DNA of 64,000 bases from Colletes latitarsis (Eukaryota; Arthropoda; Insecta; Hymenoptera; Colletidae), in NCBI RefSeq assembly GCF_051014445.1, contig NC_135140.1, forward strand, positions 10,000,001 through 10,064,000. Reading direction: 5' to 3'. Shown piece by piece: positions 24,117 through 37,925 of the stretch (position 1 is its first letter; the number at the start of each line of letters is the position of its first letter). The notes under the pieces were generated by a model that had not been told where the DNA came from, searched no databases, and saw only the letters and a program-made list of their open reading frames with translations. The position numbers and the translations under genes were made by a program.

Positions 24117-24544
24117 TACAGGGTGTTCGGTCACCACTGGGAAAAATTTTAATGGGGGATTCTAGAGGCCAAAATAAGACGAAAATCAAGAATACCAATT
24201 TGTTGATGAAGGCTTCGTTAAATAGTTATTAACAATTAAATTCAATAATTTTTTTAGAACGATTTGAAAAATTTTTTTTCGCCGAAAAATTTCAGCACCT
24301 ACCCGATTTTTTTTCTCGAAAGTGGATAGGATTTCGGGGGTATGTGTAATGACAAAAAATTATTGTAATTTACCCCCGCAACCGAAAATAATTTTTTTAG
24401 AACGATTTGAAATTTTTGAATTTAATTGTTAATAACTTTTTAAGGAAGCCTCCATCAACAAATTGGTATTCTTGATTTTTGTTTCATTTTGGCCTCTAGA
24501 ATCCCCCATTAAAATTTTTCCCAGTGGTGGCCGAACACCCTGTA
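24117..24544. mobile_element. TA-flanked inverted-repeat element, family A copy 3
   Basis: Starts tacagggtgttcggtcacc, ends gtggccgaacaccctgta, with TA on both sides. At 428 bp it has only one to two internal subrepeats between the arms. Confidence 0.85.
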
Positions 24545-25716
24545 TAATTAATAATGATGAATTCGTATGACAACAATATGTATCCTAGTAAATTATTTGT
24601 ACAAATTATTATTTATCTGACTTTCGATAATTTTTAATTACAAAAATAGCACGAAGTTTTGAGGTTCCACCAATTTAACATATTAAGCGCCAAATTAATT
24701 ATGTTTCACTTTTCACTTACATGGTGTGTTTTAACACTATTTGTACCAAAAGGTATCAGAGAACACATTTTACTCGAAATAAGTATGCATAAAACCGTGG
24801 TAGAAATAGCATTAAACAAAAGACTTGGTAAAATCCATTAAAAAAGTTTAAAGTACATTAGTATTATATTTCGAATTGTAAAATGTTATTCTTTTAAATT
24901 GATAATGTTGGTCCATGGTACCTCGATTAATTCACAACTCCGATAGCACACTAATTGTATCGATATCATCTCGTTTCAACGATACTTGAAATTTGAATCA
25001 TATCATACCACAATAAATATCCATAATTGCATTATAAATACCAATGACAACATGCATTAACCCTTTACACTGGTGTCATACGTAATATGCAACGCAACTC
25101 AGTTTAAATTTCTATTTATGTTAACACAAACCGAAACTCGTTATGTTGATACTTACATTGAAATGAAGTTTTCCTTTTAATTAGGGTACGTATTCATGTT
25201 GTTACGTTAATCAAATTCGATATAAACTGCTAACAAATAATATTTATGAGTTCTGTAACTTTCAATATGGAATCTGAAACCTGTCAAATTGACGACTTCC
25301 ATAAATCTAATGTTAAAGAAAATGTTTGGAATGCAAAGGTTTAATAACTGTTTCACGCTTCGATACAATTCTTTAAAATCGACACACATTAATGTTAATG
25401 ATCGTGTCGTTGGATTAGCCTGGTTGCAATGTTTTAAATAAGGAAAGGATAATTAGACATTATGCTTACCGAAACCAGAATGCGGTTGATTCGAAATCGA
25501 TTACATCATAAATCCAGTAAATCGTACGTAACCTTCGATTGCTTGTTATCTAATCCGTTGCATAAGCATCTTTCGACATCGTTCCACGGGAATCTTTTGC
25601 TTCGACTTGTATTTGTTCGCGCAAAAATGTCCTCGACGATCCACGTTCTTTGTATTTCGAGTTCCACGCAACAAATTTGTTCAATCGATCGGTTCGTCAG
25701 ACGTGCAACAGACTTC
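24545..25716. other. Intergenic, nothing certain
   Basis: AT-rich. The pair ttaaccctttacac (25058) and the complement of tgcaaaggtttaa (about 25335-25347) might be the worn ends of a TTAA-type element, but identity is too low to call. Confidence 0.35.
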
Positions 25717-28365
25717 TCAAATGTACGTTATTAAAAAAAATGCCACAGCTGTCAGAACGAACATAAACTCGTAACTTCTGGCGCAACCGGAATTTTTGGA
25801 CACTGTCGAAGAGATGAACTTCCGTATTGATGGATCGCGTGGAATATCCGTGGTCGAAACTAAACTTTCCATAGAACAGATGGTGCCGTTTATTGCTTCT
25901 CGAGTGGAACCAGTGAGAACTCGAAAGTTATAATCGTCGAGGTTCAACTGAGAGTACATAAACGTCGGCAGACGGTCCGAGAGTACCCATATTTGGCCAT
26001 TTTGATCGATCTAAAACGAAAATAGATAACAAATTTTTGTTATGTTCTCGTCAACGAAATCCAAAATCTTTTCTAAAAACATAATCGATTAAATGTAAGT
26101 CTAGCAATGAAAGTAAGAAGCTTGTCTGAATTGAACTGTTTTACCAGTAAATTAATTGAAAACAATTACTTTTAAATCGTTGGGGAAGATCATCGTAACG
26201 TTATCCGTATAAATTAAATCCTGCTGCTGAATCGTAAACCTATCTTGAGGTTTCCAACAAGCAATAGCATTCACGTTGGTCAATGCGTAAAAGAGAACTC
26301 CAGTGTTTTGATCTAGAAAGCTGACGCTACTCTGACCATTGCGTCCTCGAGATCCGAGAGCATGGAAACCATGGGAATTTTCTGAAATGTAAAAATAATA
26401 CAAAGTGGCATAAATAAAGTACATATGCAGCGTTACATTTAATTTAAAGATGGGAATAATTAAGCGGGAATTAGTATAGTAATACAAAAGTATCGTACGC
26501 TTGTACAGTAAAATAAAATACAATAACTCATTCGTTAAATTCGTCATATGAATTATATTTCGATTTAACTTTTGCTTTGCCCAGTTATCGTATCGTAACA
26601 AATATAAACAAATTACGTTCTATCCAACTCTGATTATAATTAATTACTTTGTTATTTCGATCGCCTCACCTGGAGCATCGACACTGTCAGGATCTCTGAG
26701 TAACTTCGTGCTGACAGAAAATTCCATGTTGCTGGATAGCGGGTGAAAGTACATGGTACTGTACCCATCGCCTATGGGCGCCAAACCCATACCGAATAAA
26801 CCGTCGCTCCATTGGAACGAGATTCCCGACACATTAAATTCTTCAGCCTTGACAAAGTTAGAATTGTGTATGTTAGATGCATATATCTTTCTTGTAAATT
26901 TGAACTGTGCTAAAGTTATCGTACTGCAAGGAGTACGTCAAATTGCCGAATATTTCTATTTTTTTAAACATGGAAAACATGTGTTAACGTTTGACAGAGA
27001 TATTCACCTGAGGATCCGGATTGAAGAAGTGGTGTTTCACGAGCCACGACGTGTTCGTGTTCCATGAATAAACAACAAGTCCTGGGCCCCCCAAGTCTGC
27101 CAAATAAGCGTAAGAATCTTCGCAGGAATAATCTTCGACGGCAATGTTCGCGAAAAGCGAATCAGCTGTCCTCTGTTCTTCGGGAATAACGTATTTTCGT
27201 ATCATTTGATTAGTCGTTAAATCATAGACGATCAATGCTGGCGGTGCTTGCTGTTCCGGGCTATCTAAAATATCGGTGAATCCAGTGTCGAGGACCCAGA
27301 GCCTTTCGCATTTATCTGCACGAATTCGAAACGTTGAGATGATCTCTGGAACGTTTCCGGCCTTGTACTCGTGCGTCTCCCAAGACGGATATGGAATCAA
27401 GGCAGGCGATTCGTTTGTGTCTGAAACCATAACGTTAAACGATAATTATATGTTTCATTATTCTTATAAAATTTACTAAATTAGTTCACTTTAAAGTCTT
27501 TGGATGATAATAACTCCAAGAAAAGAAGTAACCATCAAGGTTGAACCTTTTGCTCTAAAAAATGAGTGAGAAAGTTAGGGTGATTTTATTTTTAAAAAAT
27601 GTTCTAAATTCAAACATCGCTCTTGAAAGTTTAAAAAATTGTTTAGCCATATAAAACTTGTTTAGCCGTTCATAATCTCGCGGCCAAATGGCGACATCTA
27701 TAATAGGGTTGAGGATCGTGCGGGGATTCCCGAATTCCCGTGCTTTTAGTCGAGTCGAGTTGTTTGTTCGAGCATCGCAATTACTGCGATTTATTTATAT
27801 TAAACTATGTAATATCTAAAGAATAATTAAAGTGGTTGTTTAACATTTAAATATTGTCTATATATATTTATTCAATCAGTTCCTATGCAAGAGGACTTGA
27901 TATTTTTCAACAGAACTACCATACATTCAAAGTTTAATGGCTCTCCTTTACAACGACCACTTAAAAAGTTGATTTACAATTTTTTTTTTTTATTTAAATT
28001 CTGACAAATAAATTTTTATTAAAACTCGACAATAAATACTGAGGACTGCCAAGGATAAAATCCATAGAATGGAATACATTAGTGATCTCACCGTTGACAT
28101 AAAAGTAATTCAAACTGGCCGCAACGCCGCGTCTCCATCTTGGTACCGTGATGAAGATTCTGTCGTCTGTGACTTCGAGGCCAAGTGGGAGATTGTCTTC
28201 CTGCTTGTACCATGGAAAATGCTCCTTGGTGTCGTTACTTGGCCACTCGTAATCCAGTTGTTTCCATTGGTAAGCCACTCGAAGATTCTCGGTCGCAGTA
28301 ACGGTCTTCCAAAGATAACATCGAAGCAAAACCTTTAGGAAAATAAAGATCCAGCTGGTCTGCAT
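25717..28365 (-). CDS. Yellow/major royal jelly protein family member
   Basis: Secreted beta-propeller family; members act in cuticle pigmentation, behaviour or amine binding. Five exons (minus): 28092-28365, 27008-27420, 26670-26847, 26170-26381, 25717-26010, all in phase, 456 residues, usual length for Yellow proteins. I start at the ATG at 28365, which gives a hydrophobic leader (WIFIFLKVLLRCYLW) followed by the mature-like LRVAYQWKQLDYEWP. An in-frame ATG 17 codons upstream is possible. Family motifs: DRIFITVPRWRRGV, CERLWVLDTG, PALIVYDLTTNQ, YAYLADLGGPGLVVYSW, FHPLSSNMEFSVST, and NGQIWVLSDRLP near the C-terminus. The C-terminus is unusual: it ends in an uncharged hydrophobic tail (FMFVLTAVAFFLITYI) directly before the stop, suggesting a GPI-anchor signal or a tail anchor. 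I cannot assign the yellow subclass from memory. Confidence 0.93.
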
Positions 28366-31300
28366 ACTCGTGCTCCGTTTCTGTCGCGTGTCGACACTAC
28401 AAATTAATGTTTTCACCTGATGTATTTCCTTATTATCAACACGCTATCTATGTCTACACTACGTTTATACAAACAAAATCGTAACTTCGTCTGTAACTGA
28501 ATAATTTTTACTTTTTTTATCGCTTGTCGTCGAGTCTAACACGTTTTTACATTCGCAAAGCAAACCTGTTCCTTTTCGTGAGTATACATGTAAAAATTAC
28601 TTGTAATTAATTGCTACAATTAATCAAACAAACTATTTTTTTTCCGACCGTGTTAGGCTTCCCTTATAAATTTAATGATTATTTTTTGCTTGTTGGTTTA
28701 ATAAAACGTCGTACTTTTATTGCGAATCAAAAGAAAATTTCTGTTCTAGCTATACGTTTTGTATTTCTTGTTTAAAAATTTGCCCATTTTTGCAACTTTG
28801 GATTACCTCAAGGTCATTTCATAGACGCATGCTGAACTTGTTCTTTTCTGTATTTTCATAATACCGAAACAAAAATATAGCACTTCCTTTAAAATACACA
28901 AAATGACCTTGGAACAACCTCGACAAAAATAACGGTAAAAATTTCTTTCGTAAAAAATGACGATCCCTCTTCATCTTTGTCCTATCGCTAACTATTTAGG
29001 ACTAAGAGCTACATCAAACGATACTTATCGTAGGACGTATAAATTTAAATAGTAACAATTAAGTAATTATACATTTTCTATTAAATAAATATTAATGATA
29101 ATAATATATATATAAATATATATATTTAATAGAAAATATACAATATTTAATTATTACTATTTAAGCTTCTTCGTTCATATTTATTTATAGATGTATCAAA
29201 TTAATAGAAATCCAATTAATTAATAAATATTCCAGTAATGTGTATTTTATCAATTTAGTAGATATTAAGTCTATCTAAGATATCGTTAAGTCGACAAAAA
29301 TTTCATGTAAATTTCTAACAGAAAATATTTTTATAAAAGTTTCGTAATGTCGAGTTACGTAAATCTTGTTTAACGCCCACGGTTCAGTTTATACGATTCT
29401 TTCGACCACCCCTAGGTTGCTTCCGGGTTGGACACACTGACCTTTCACCTTATTAATTTGTCGACTACTATCGTTTCGAATTATCGCTAGATTCGAGCGC
29501 GATGTTGACACGACGGCAGCACGCTTGAAACTGAAAACTCGTCGACAGAAACGAAGGACGTTCTCCTGCGGTACCGTTCAAGGCTTTGCAGTTAGGGTAA
29601 ATGTACTTATTACCGCGGGTGTACCAATTATCTAGTATTAAACTACCAAAAATAACAATTAGCCTAAAGAATTTCAATCAACAAAATTCTTACACGGGTC
29701 GAGGCTAATAATCGCGAAGTTTAAAGCAAATTTTTCAGGAACCAAAATTCTACATCAACTTTTGGAAAGCTTGTTAGAAAGAAGAAATTTTAATCCTCAA
29801 ATCCATGATAATTTCAATCGCGTAGACAATTTTTTGAACTTTTATTAATTTTTTGAATTTTTAACTTCTTATTCCACTTTGAATATGGCGTATGCAGATG
29901 TAGGTGATCACCTCGAATGTTTATTGATTATTTTTAATAATATATTAATTCCTTCCACTTTATTTACAAACGTGTAACAATGACAACCGTGTATTGATCA
30001 AATATTTAATGCACGATAATTTATTGAATCTAATAAAAAATTTAATCGCATTTATAAACGAAGGTAAAGATGGATAATTCTAGAATGCAATTTTAACAGC
30101 AATATCTTTTTACCATAAGGTATGATAGGTCTCTTGCATTTTCGTACGCAGAGTTATAGCTTTCACCTTTTACTACAAGTGACATATAGATTTCTAATCT
30201 ATATTTAGTGTAAAATTAATACGATTGTGCTCGAATATGTTTTGCAGTAAAACTGTTAACAATTTTTTATTTTAACTCATAAATATTATTTGTTAGCAAT
30301 TTGTGCTGTACTTGATCGATTTAACGATATCGAATATATATTCTGACTAAAAGAAAAAAATATTTAAAGTTGAAATCATTGAAGTAAATTCATACGAAGA
30401 TATTTCAGACAAATAAAATTGATTAAAGAGTTAAAAGAGATTATTTCGCGTTCGTAGCGAGAAAATATTGCGAAATGGAATTGGAAAACGCAGCAGAACA
30501 TTTCTCACGAGTAACGAAGAGAATAAAGTAATAAGAAATAAAATGCCAAGCGTGAAAGAAACCTTAATTGTAAACTGATTTATCGTCACGTTAGTTCACT
30601 TCCCTTTGACGTAAAATTCAGGTGAAAGTTCTTATTGTTAGAACGACTGTACCGTGCTCACATTGTATGCAAAATGTCTTCGCAAGCAATTGTTCCTCTC
30701 CATGAGACTTCTCTGTGACTTCTGTCGAGGCATCGATTCGCGTTTGTACATGTGCATTCGACCATCAAGTAACGTCCATTAGACTACCAAAAGCCACCAG
30801 GTATACTTGTTTTGACTCGTTAACTTTACCAATTTTCTTCATTGGACGGCTAAACGGAATAAGTTCGAAATTTAAGAGCAACGATATTAGAAATAAATTG
30901 TACTTAAATCACATTATAATCACATTATAATTAAATTACGTAATTCAGAGTTTCCAGACAATTCAATTGCTGATTATTCTAATGATTAGTGCAATTGAAA
31001 TACAGAGTAACTAAACTGATGTAATTCGATAATTTTGTAATTATAATTCATGGAATTATTCAATTACAACTCTACACAACTCTGATCTAAAACGATGTTT
31101 CGTTCGTTGAAAAGTTCATCGCGTGTACCAGCGTGGTCGCGTCTAGTCGAGACTCCTGCAACGTGCATTTTTATAGCCTTTTCTATCACGTAATCGCTAT
31201 CTTGTCCCCTTCTCTATTCCGCTTGGTAAGTTTGTCTTTAGCCATCGCATCGAGCGAGCTATTGCACGATTTCGAGGTCGATTAGACAGTCCACATTATG

Positions 31301-33375
31301 CTGGTTGCTTTCACTTTCGTCGTCGTTTGCACAGTAGACCGTATTCGAGCACAGAATGCTGCCATATTTTAGCCCCAAGGCGTTAGAAGAATACTCGGAT
31401 ACCATTATTCTGTCCGCCATCGTTGTATCGTCGCATTCGTTAAACACTGATTACCGTCGTTGCGACCCACTTAGTATAAATCTGTCTGTAATCCTGCAAT
31501 TCAACTTTAATCTGTAAATGAAAATTACTCGTAAACTAGTCCCTGCACAATTAAATGGTTTTTCAACAAAAATTGAGTTATTTCGAAATGACCATGATTT
31601 GGTCAAATTTTTTTCGAACATTAAGTACAGATCTTGCGAAGATCAATTTTGGTGCTTTTTTTTCAAACATATTATGTTTATTCGATAACAATGTTTACCT
31701 TTATGCAATGCAATAATTAAAAAAAATGCTCTACTAAATGCATATCTGTGTTTTGTATCGTTTGTGTTCTTTGAAACTAGTTTTATACAATATTTATAGT
31801 AATCAGTGTTTGCACGACTTTTCTTTATACTATTTTCTTTCGCACGTGTACGCTTTCACCGTGTAAAAGGAGGGTCAGATGTATTACAAAGATAGATTTT
31901 ACTTCGCGTAGCCTGCAAATGAGAAACGTTGGTTTAAATAATTATCAGAAGTTCCCTTATTTTTGGTTTAATGCAACAATAAATATTTCTTGATGTATTA
32001 CACTTTTCATTATCTTTCTAGCTAGGAAATGCTTGGAAAACATATTTTTGTGTCTTTGTTTATGTTGCTGCTTCTTCTTGAACATTAAATCAAGACGCAT
32101 ACAGTGAAACGAACTTCGTAATTCAATTTTTTTATAATAATTTATATCGTAGGAAATAAACACTACATTTTAAATCGCTTAAAAATTCTAGTTATAGTAA
32201 TTTTCGTTATCCAACGACAAAACCGTAACCGATAAAAATTAAGTCACTCGAATCTGATGTAAAAATCGTCGCTTGAATGGGAAAATTATTGTAGATAAAA
32301 ATATAAAAGGTAATATTGTTTAACGATTAAAGAAAAAATAAGCATTAACGCGTTTAACATCATCGTCTGAAACTCAAATACCTGTTCTTCTGGAATTGAA
32401 TTTAATATGCTTAACAAGTGTGAACTTTGCTTTTATACATCCATGCACATAAGGCAAGTCCTTGAAGAATAATTTGAATAACGATGATCTTACTTGCGAT
32501 ACTGCTCAAACATTGTTATTAAACAATTTTTCTTTATTGATCCTGTTTCAATGAGATACAGGTGTATGTGTCCACCGTTTTCTCTATTTTTCTTGGACAT
32601 TATTGCCCGTTCTGCTTAGTTGCAGTCGGCTGAAAACAATAATGCTGTAGAAGGAGTAGACTACTGCTAATTTCCGTGAGCGGTCCGCGCAGGAATAAAG
32701 TGCAACCTAAAATTCGATTTCAGTACTTAGATCGTCAAATCTATCTTCCAAACATTGCACATGTAAAACTAAGATATTAAATACAACATTGCTATTATTT
32801 TAGTTTTATCACAAAGTTCCTTCGAACTCTACTACGTGTGCAAACTTTGAAACTAAATAAAAAAAAAAATAATAATAATAATACGTTGAAAAAATGAAAG
32901 ATCCCACAAAAAGGTACATCTAACTTTATTATTTATGCGAAAAATAATATTCATAATCACGTAGTTATTCGGAAAAAGGGCTCATCTGCGAAAAACTCTG
33001 CTTCGAATTATTTAAATTTGACTCTTCCCTTTATTTCTAAAACTGGTATGTTGATAAAAAGTCAATTTTTTCTGAGATAACTGAGGAAACTAAAAATGTA
33101 ATGTTCTTTTCTGTCTAATAAATATTAAAAGAAATTTCTTACGTATCTCATTATATCTAAATATATGTATACTATAATGTATTACAAATAGAATACTACT
33201 CGGTTATGAATATTATTTTTCACATAAGTAATCAAAAGTTAGTTGCTTTTTTTTTAACGAAACCAACATTTTTATCAATATACCAGCTTCATAAACAAAA
33301 AAAGGTGTCAAATTTAAATATCTCGAAATAGGGATTTACCAGACAACCTTCCTTATCGTCGATGATTTCGCATAA
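28366..33375. other. Intergenic, no gene recognised
   Basis: Contains the yellow-family promoter region near 28370-28600, without a recognisable core element. Otherwise AT-rich. Short frames around 29468-29677, 30715-30930 and 31259-31447 have no domain, partner exons or start context. The segment near 31080-31450 is less AT-rich than its surroundings for no visible reason. Confidence 0.4.
29047..29166. repeat. Short inverted repeat, possible small MITE
   Basis: Arms of about 45 bp: ttaaatagtaacaattaagt with acattttctattaaata on the left, and their complement (taatagaaaatata, taattattactatttaa) on the right. The loop is pure AT. It could extrude a cruciform. No target duplication was identified. 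Confidence 0.6.
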
Positions 33376-33856
33376 ACACTACCGGCCGTAAGTGTTAGGA
33401 CATTTGGGAAAAACTTTGCGGAAAGGAGACATACAATAATTTTCCTGGGATCATCTTACATGTTGAACCATCTACTTCCGACCGGCTAAATTGAATTCCC
33501 TCGAAGATCCATTTGTGCTAAGCAAGTACAACTATACAATAAATTTTTCGATTGCTTTTTAGATGTCATGAAAAGTTGGACATAGAATAATAAAGGCTTA
33601 AAATATACAAAAATGTATAATTACATAATCATTGGTAATAATAAAACTATTACTGTCATATTTTTTTCTATTTTTTTTTCTTTTTTTTTACAAAAATAGT
33701 ACTAGTCTCATATTACTATAAAAATTGATATGTCCATTTATGCATCATATTTTTTATGAATTCCCATAAAGATATCCGTAAAATGATTGTTTTTAGCTAT
33801 TTTAAAACTATCTGGATGAGAAAATACTCCACATTCCTACTTATGACCGGTAGTGT
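33376..33856. mobile_element. Tc1/mariner-like remnant, family C copy 1
   Basis: Ends acactaccggccgtaagtg and the complement acactaccggtcataagtag are inverted over about 28 bp. The interior is AT-rich, non-coding, and carries a poly(T)-rich stretch. Related to copies at 50096-50500 and 58502-58665. Confidence 0.6.
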
Positions 33857-35115
33857 ACATTGATCTAAAAAAAGAAAAAGACTAGAGACAATTGTGTATA
33901 TAAAATATGGACAAGTATAATAATGCGTTAAATTCACTATCGTTTCACAGGTAGCACTTAATTCCCGATACCTCGAGCCGCCGAATAAAGATATTAGAAT
34001 GACAAAGAGCCACCGCGTTACCGGTTCCTCGAGCAAAGCGACCCCCACGAGCGAATCGTGCATCCGCTGTCACCAAGTGGAAAGACATTATTAGCGTAAA
34101 AAGGAACAGGATAATGAAGGGTCCTTGCGCAACGTGTGATACAGATGTATCAATATACACACAGAGCCAGCTAAGCATTCTACGAACGATCGAATAGTCG
34201 AACGAGAGAACTGCAGAGACATTTCAGTCTTTATCGTCTTCGAACGATCAAATTCCGAACCGAATCTGAAATCATAACAATTAGTAGACACTGCTGGCAG
34301 TATCCATTAATATTTAACTAAGAACAATTAATAAATATTGAAACAAATAAGTTACAACCTTCGATGAAAAAAAAAAATAAACAAAACAAAACTCACAATC
34401 ATTAATAAGTAACTAGTTCTATCGAAGTGCATCAGTATAATTCTCTCGTTCCAACGATCCGAACGATCGAGTCGGTTAATACAATTTACCCCGCGACTCA
34501 TTACTGATTACGATTAATATTGTTTCTCGGTCCAGCCACGCGTCCATGCAGCCAAGGACCATAGAACTTCCCGATTCTCTTCCTTTCTCACTTATCTCCT
34601 GTTTCTTACGAACTAAAACGTTACATCAATTTTAAATTTCTATTTCATAAAAAAATGTGTAAATAACGATTAGCCGTTTTGATAAAATTCACTGATCGCG
34701 TACGAGCGACTTTAGGCGCTACAATTAAATCGAATGAAAAGTCGGGAAGCTAACATGTACCTCGACTCTAGGACGGTAGGTCCAAACAATCGCCTGCCTT
34801 CAGGCAAGGGACCGATAAGGTCCAACAGCGGTCACAGCTGTGATTGGTTGAAACAATATGTGGCTGTCGCCCGCCATTCTGGGAGAAAATTCATCAACAA
34901 TCTTTTATCTACAAAAAAAAAAAAAAAAGAACAAAAACATTACAAAAAAACAAGAATACAGAAGAGGCAATATATTGTTAACCCTTTCGCTGTTAAACCC
35001 ACATAATGTAAAACAAAAATGAATAAATATAAAATTAGCAAACTGTCTAATACATATAATGAATGACTCGATAAAAACTTCATAGTTTACACGGCTGATG
35101 AACAAGATAAAGTGT

Positions 35116-35501
35116 TTAACTCTTTAGGGCACGCCGGGATTAAAAGTGTCCCACCTTTTTGATGCACCGTAATGCATAGTGGGACATTTTTAGTCCCACC
35201 TCGAAATATTGCAATAGCTGCATGAGCATAGGTTTATATTTCGTCTTATTTACGTAAAGCAGTTGGTAATATCTCCAATAAATGTTACAAATATATTCAC
35301 TTGTGTTGGCAACATTCAACATGCCAATACAGGTTCATCAATTATTGCAAGCGGAAGGTTTTCTATTTTTTTATGTTTTTACATTATGCGATATCTTTAT
35401 TAATAAAAATATACCAATTTAGTTTAATTTGAAACGCAATAAAATTTCTATGCAACATGAGTCTATTTTATTATCTGAAATCCTGTGCCGCAAAGAGTTA
35501 A
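35116..35501. mobile_element. TTAA-flanked short element, family P copy 1
   Basis: TTAA at both ends, with termini ctctttagggcacgc and the complement ctctttgcggcac. Contains a stem-loop (gggattaaaagtgtcccacc, then the inverted gtgggacatttttagtccca) close to the left end. A second copy at 48875-49234 aligns almost end to end. Confidence 0.8.
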
Positions 35502-35699
35502 ACGGTAAAATCTTGATTCTTTACGTGAATATAAAATACTTGTATACATATACAGAAAATATGAAAATACTATTTCTTTGTTCCACAGTTCCAATTGTTA
35601 TCTATTTCACAGAAGTGTTCCACGCAATTGGAAAAAAAGGTATATCTCTAAAACAGTTGGAGATACAAATATCATAAGGCCTAATTAAACAGAACTAAG

Positions 35700-35875
35700 T
35701 AAACGATGCATCTAAAAATGCAACTGTATTTCTTTTTAAATAGAACTCTACAATATTCATCGGGCTATTCAATGCAAGTTGTTAATCCTTACAAAAAAGT
35801 GTAAGGTACTCATGCCCTAAACTTAATAATTCAAGAGTTAGAACTCTTGAACTATTAGGTTTAATATTGTATAGT
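35700..35875. repeat. Dispersed repeat, direct copy
   Basis: The segment with gatgcatctaaaaatgcaac and ggtactcatgccctaaactt recurs in reverse complement at about 37740-37915. A shorter piece of the same (ggtactcatcttctaaactt) is at 37585. Family unknown. Confidence 0.55.
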
Positions 35876-37559
35876 ATAATATTAGTTTGTATATTTCGCG
35901 TTTCAGAACCTATCGTATGATAAGTACTTATTAATTATTACAAATAACAATCAAATATATACATATAACATATTTCTCTGAACTATTTATAACAAATACA
36001 GCTAATTTTACACTAAGAGAAATAGTCACTTTTTAAACCATATCTTATCATTTTATTAAGCAGCGAAAGGGTTGAACGAATTGTGTATTTTCATGAACGC
36101 GTTGCAAAAAAAAAAAGAACACAAGAATATTTCTTTCCAAACAACGTGAATCCATGAACGAAAGATTTCCCAGAACGACAGACTACGCCCAATCTTTCGA
36201 GCTTTCCACAGAACGTCTTTATTCGAAACAAGTTGATAATGTGACACTCAATAAATAACAGAACTTCTACATATCCAATTCTGCCATCAGATTGTCCTGC
36301 CGAATCTCAAAACGAAAGAAATGCGCGGTTGGGAAACAACGTTTTTAGCCATGCTTTAGCAGTCTCGATAGTCGAGAAACGCCTCCGACGGCTTCGTTTT
36401 CCTACTGAATGCCATTTGTCTATAAGTAAACACTCGCACGAATCGTCCCTGATCTCGGACAAAACGACAGATCACGACGTAAAGACACTATTCGGAAAGA
36501 CAACCCCTGAAAATGAAGTATATATTCATAACGATGCGTAGTTTTTTTAGGTACGTACACGTGTTATACTGCGCGGTATGCTGTTTCATATTTTTTCTCG
36601 AAGTACTGGTAGAAATCGAGTGAAAGAATAGTCAAACAGGGTGCCTACTGAGGATATATCTTCGCGCGTACAAAGCTTTGCAAGTACTAATGTCCTTGAT
36701 TCAAACAGTTTCGATTGAAACTGTAGATTCGTGATATTATTTATTTTTCATTAACTATACAACGAACACTAAAAGTCTCGTGACTTTAGTGTGCAGCCTC
36801 CTTTTGCACCGTCTTCGCTACACTTTCGTTATACGAAACTATGAAACACGAAATGAAATTCACCGAGAACAAAGGTTCGATAAAATATCTTTACCCTTTT
36901 GTCGCAGATTGTGATTATCGAAACCGCATTACATGAACGTAAAAATATTCTTTTGACGATAATTTTTGCTGTCAGTAGACACCCTGAGGAAGTAATAGAA
37001 CGATAGAGAAGATAATGATGGAATAATAATAAGAAAGACAAAAGGAGGGACGAGAAGTTTCTTCCAAAGGATCGAATAGAATTTCATCCGATCGTAGAGC
37101 CAGTCGTTTAAAATTTCCATCGCGGTTCAAAATATATCAGAATGGATAACAAATGTCTGATACATTGTAAACCGAGTTCCGATGATAATTAAAATTATTA
37201 AAAACAATCGTGTGCTCCACGATCGGAGTGCCAGTGATCTGATATAGAACAAAAGTAAAGAAAATGGCGTGAGTCGAGTGTAGAGAGAGCTGGTATTCGG
37301 TTTTTTTGTGAGCACCCTCCGTACTTACCACTCACTCATGCGTCGCCAACATGTTCCTTGCAAAGGAAGAGGGTTTTCTCAGATCGAATCAGTTACTTCT
37401 GCTTCACGGTCAACGAATTGCAATCGTTCGAACTATCACGATTAACATCATAATAACTGATTAATATTTATGCCGTTTACAAGCTAAAGCGATTAACTCC
37501 ATCTTTTCAACTTCTTAAGATTTTAACGTCAAATCACTTAATCGATGCACAACTTTTTA

Positions 37560-37925
37560 TATTTTTTTTACTTTTTCATTTTAAGGTACTCATCTTCTAA
37601 ACTTAATAGTTCTAGAGTTATAACACTTTAAAGTAAAATAATTTAATAAACTTTTGAGTATATTAAGTAAGTTTATAACTCCCGAACTATCAACCCCTCA
37701 GCCCTTCGCGCGTGAGACTCATGGTGAAGAAATCGGGCCAAACATGAAAACCATGAGTGAGGGATTAAGTTTAGGACATAAGTACCTTATAATTTTTTGT
37801 AGAGACTGAAAAACTCCATCGAACAGTGCAATCAAAATTGTAAAATTCCGTTTGAAAAAATGACGCAGTTGCATCGATGCATTTAAAAAATGCAACTGCA
37901 TTCTTTTTTAAACGAGAATTTTATA
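37560..37925. repeat. Dispersed repeat, inverted copies
   Basis: 37740-37925 read on the minus strand matches 35700-35875, and 37583-37625 repeats the ggtactcat..aaacttaat end in the direct sense, so this locus is itself a small inverted arrangement around gcccttcgcgcgtgagactc. No coding potential. Confidence 0.5.

Larger units (their letters stand above)
34978..36075. mobile_element. piggyBac-like non-autonomous element hosting a nested one
   Basis: The left end is TTAA then ccctttcgctg. The right end complement is TTCA then ccctttcgctg, so the 11 bp terminal repeat is perfect and the TTAA target is intact on one side and changed by one base on the other. TTAA duplication and CCCTTT termini are typical of piggyBac-derived short elements. 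No transposase. A different TTAA element (35116-35501) is inserted within it. Confidence 0.75.

Noticed and set aside
25055..25347. Another TTAA-type element
   Set aside because: The terminal words ttaaccctttacac and ttaaacctttgcat match too weakly, and no second copy was seen.
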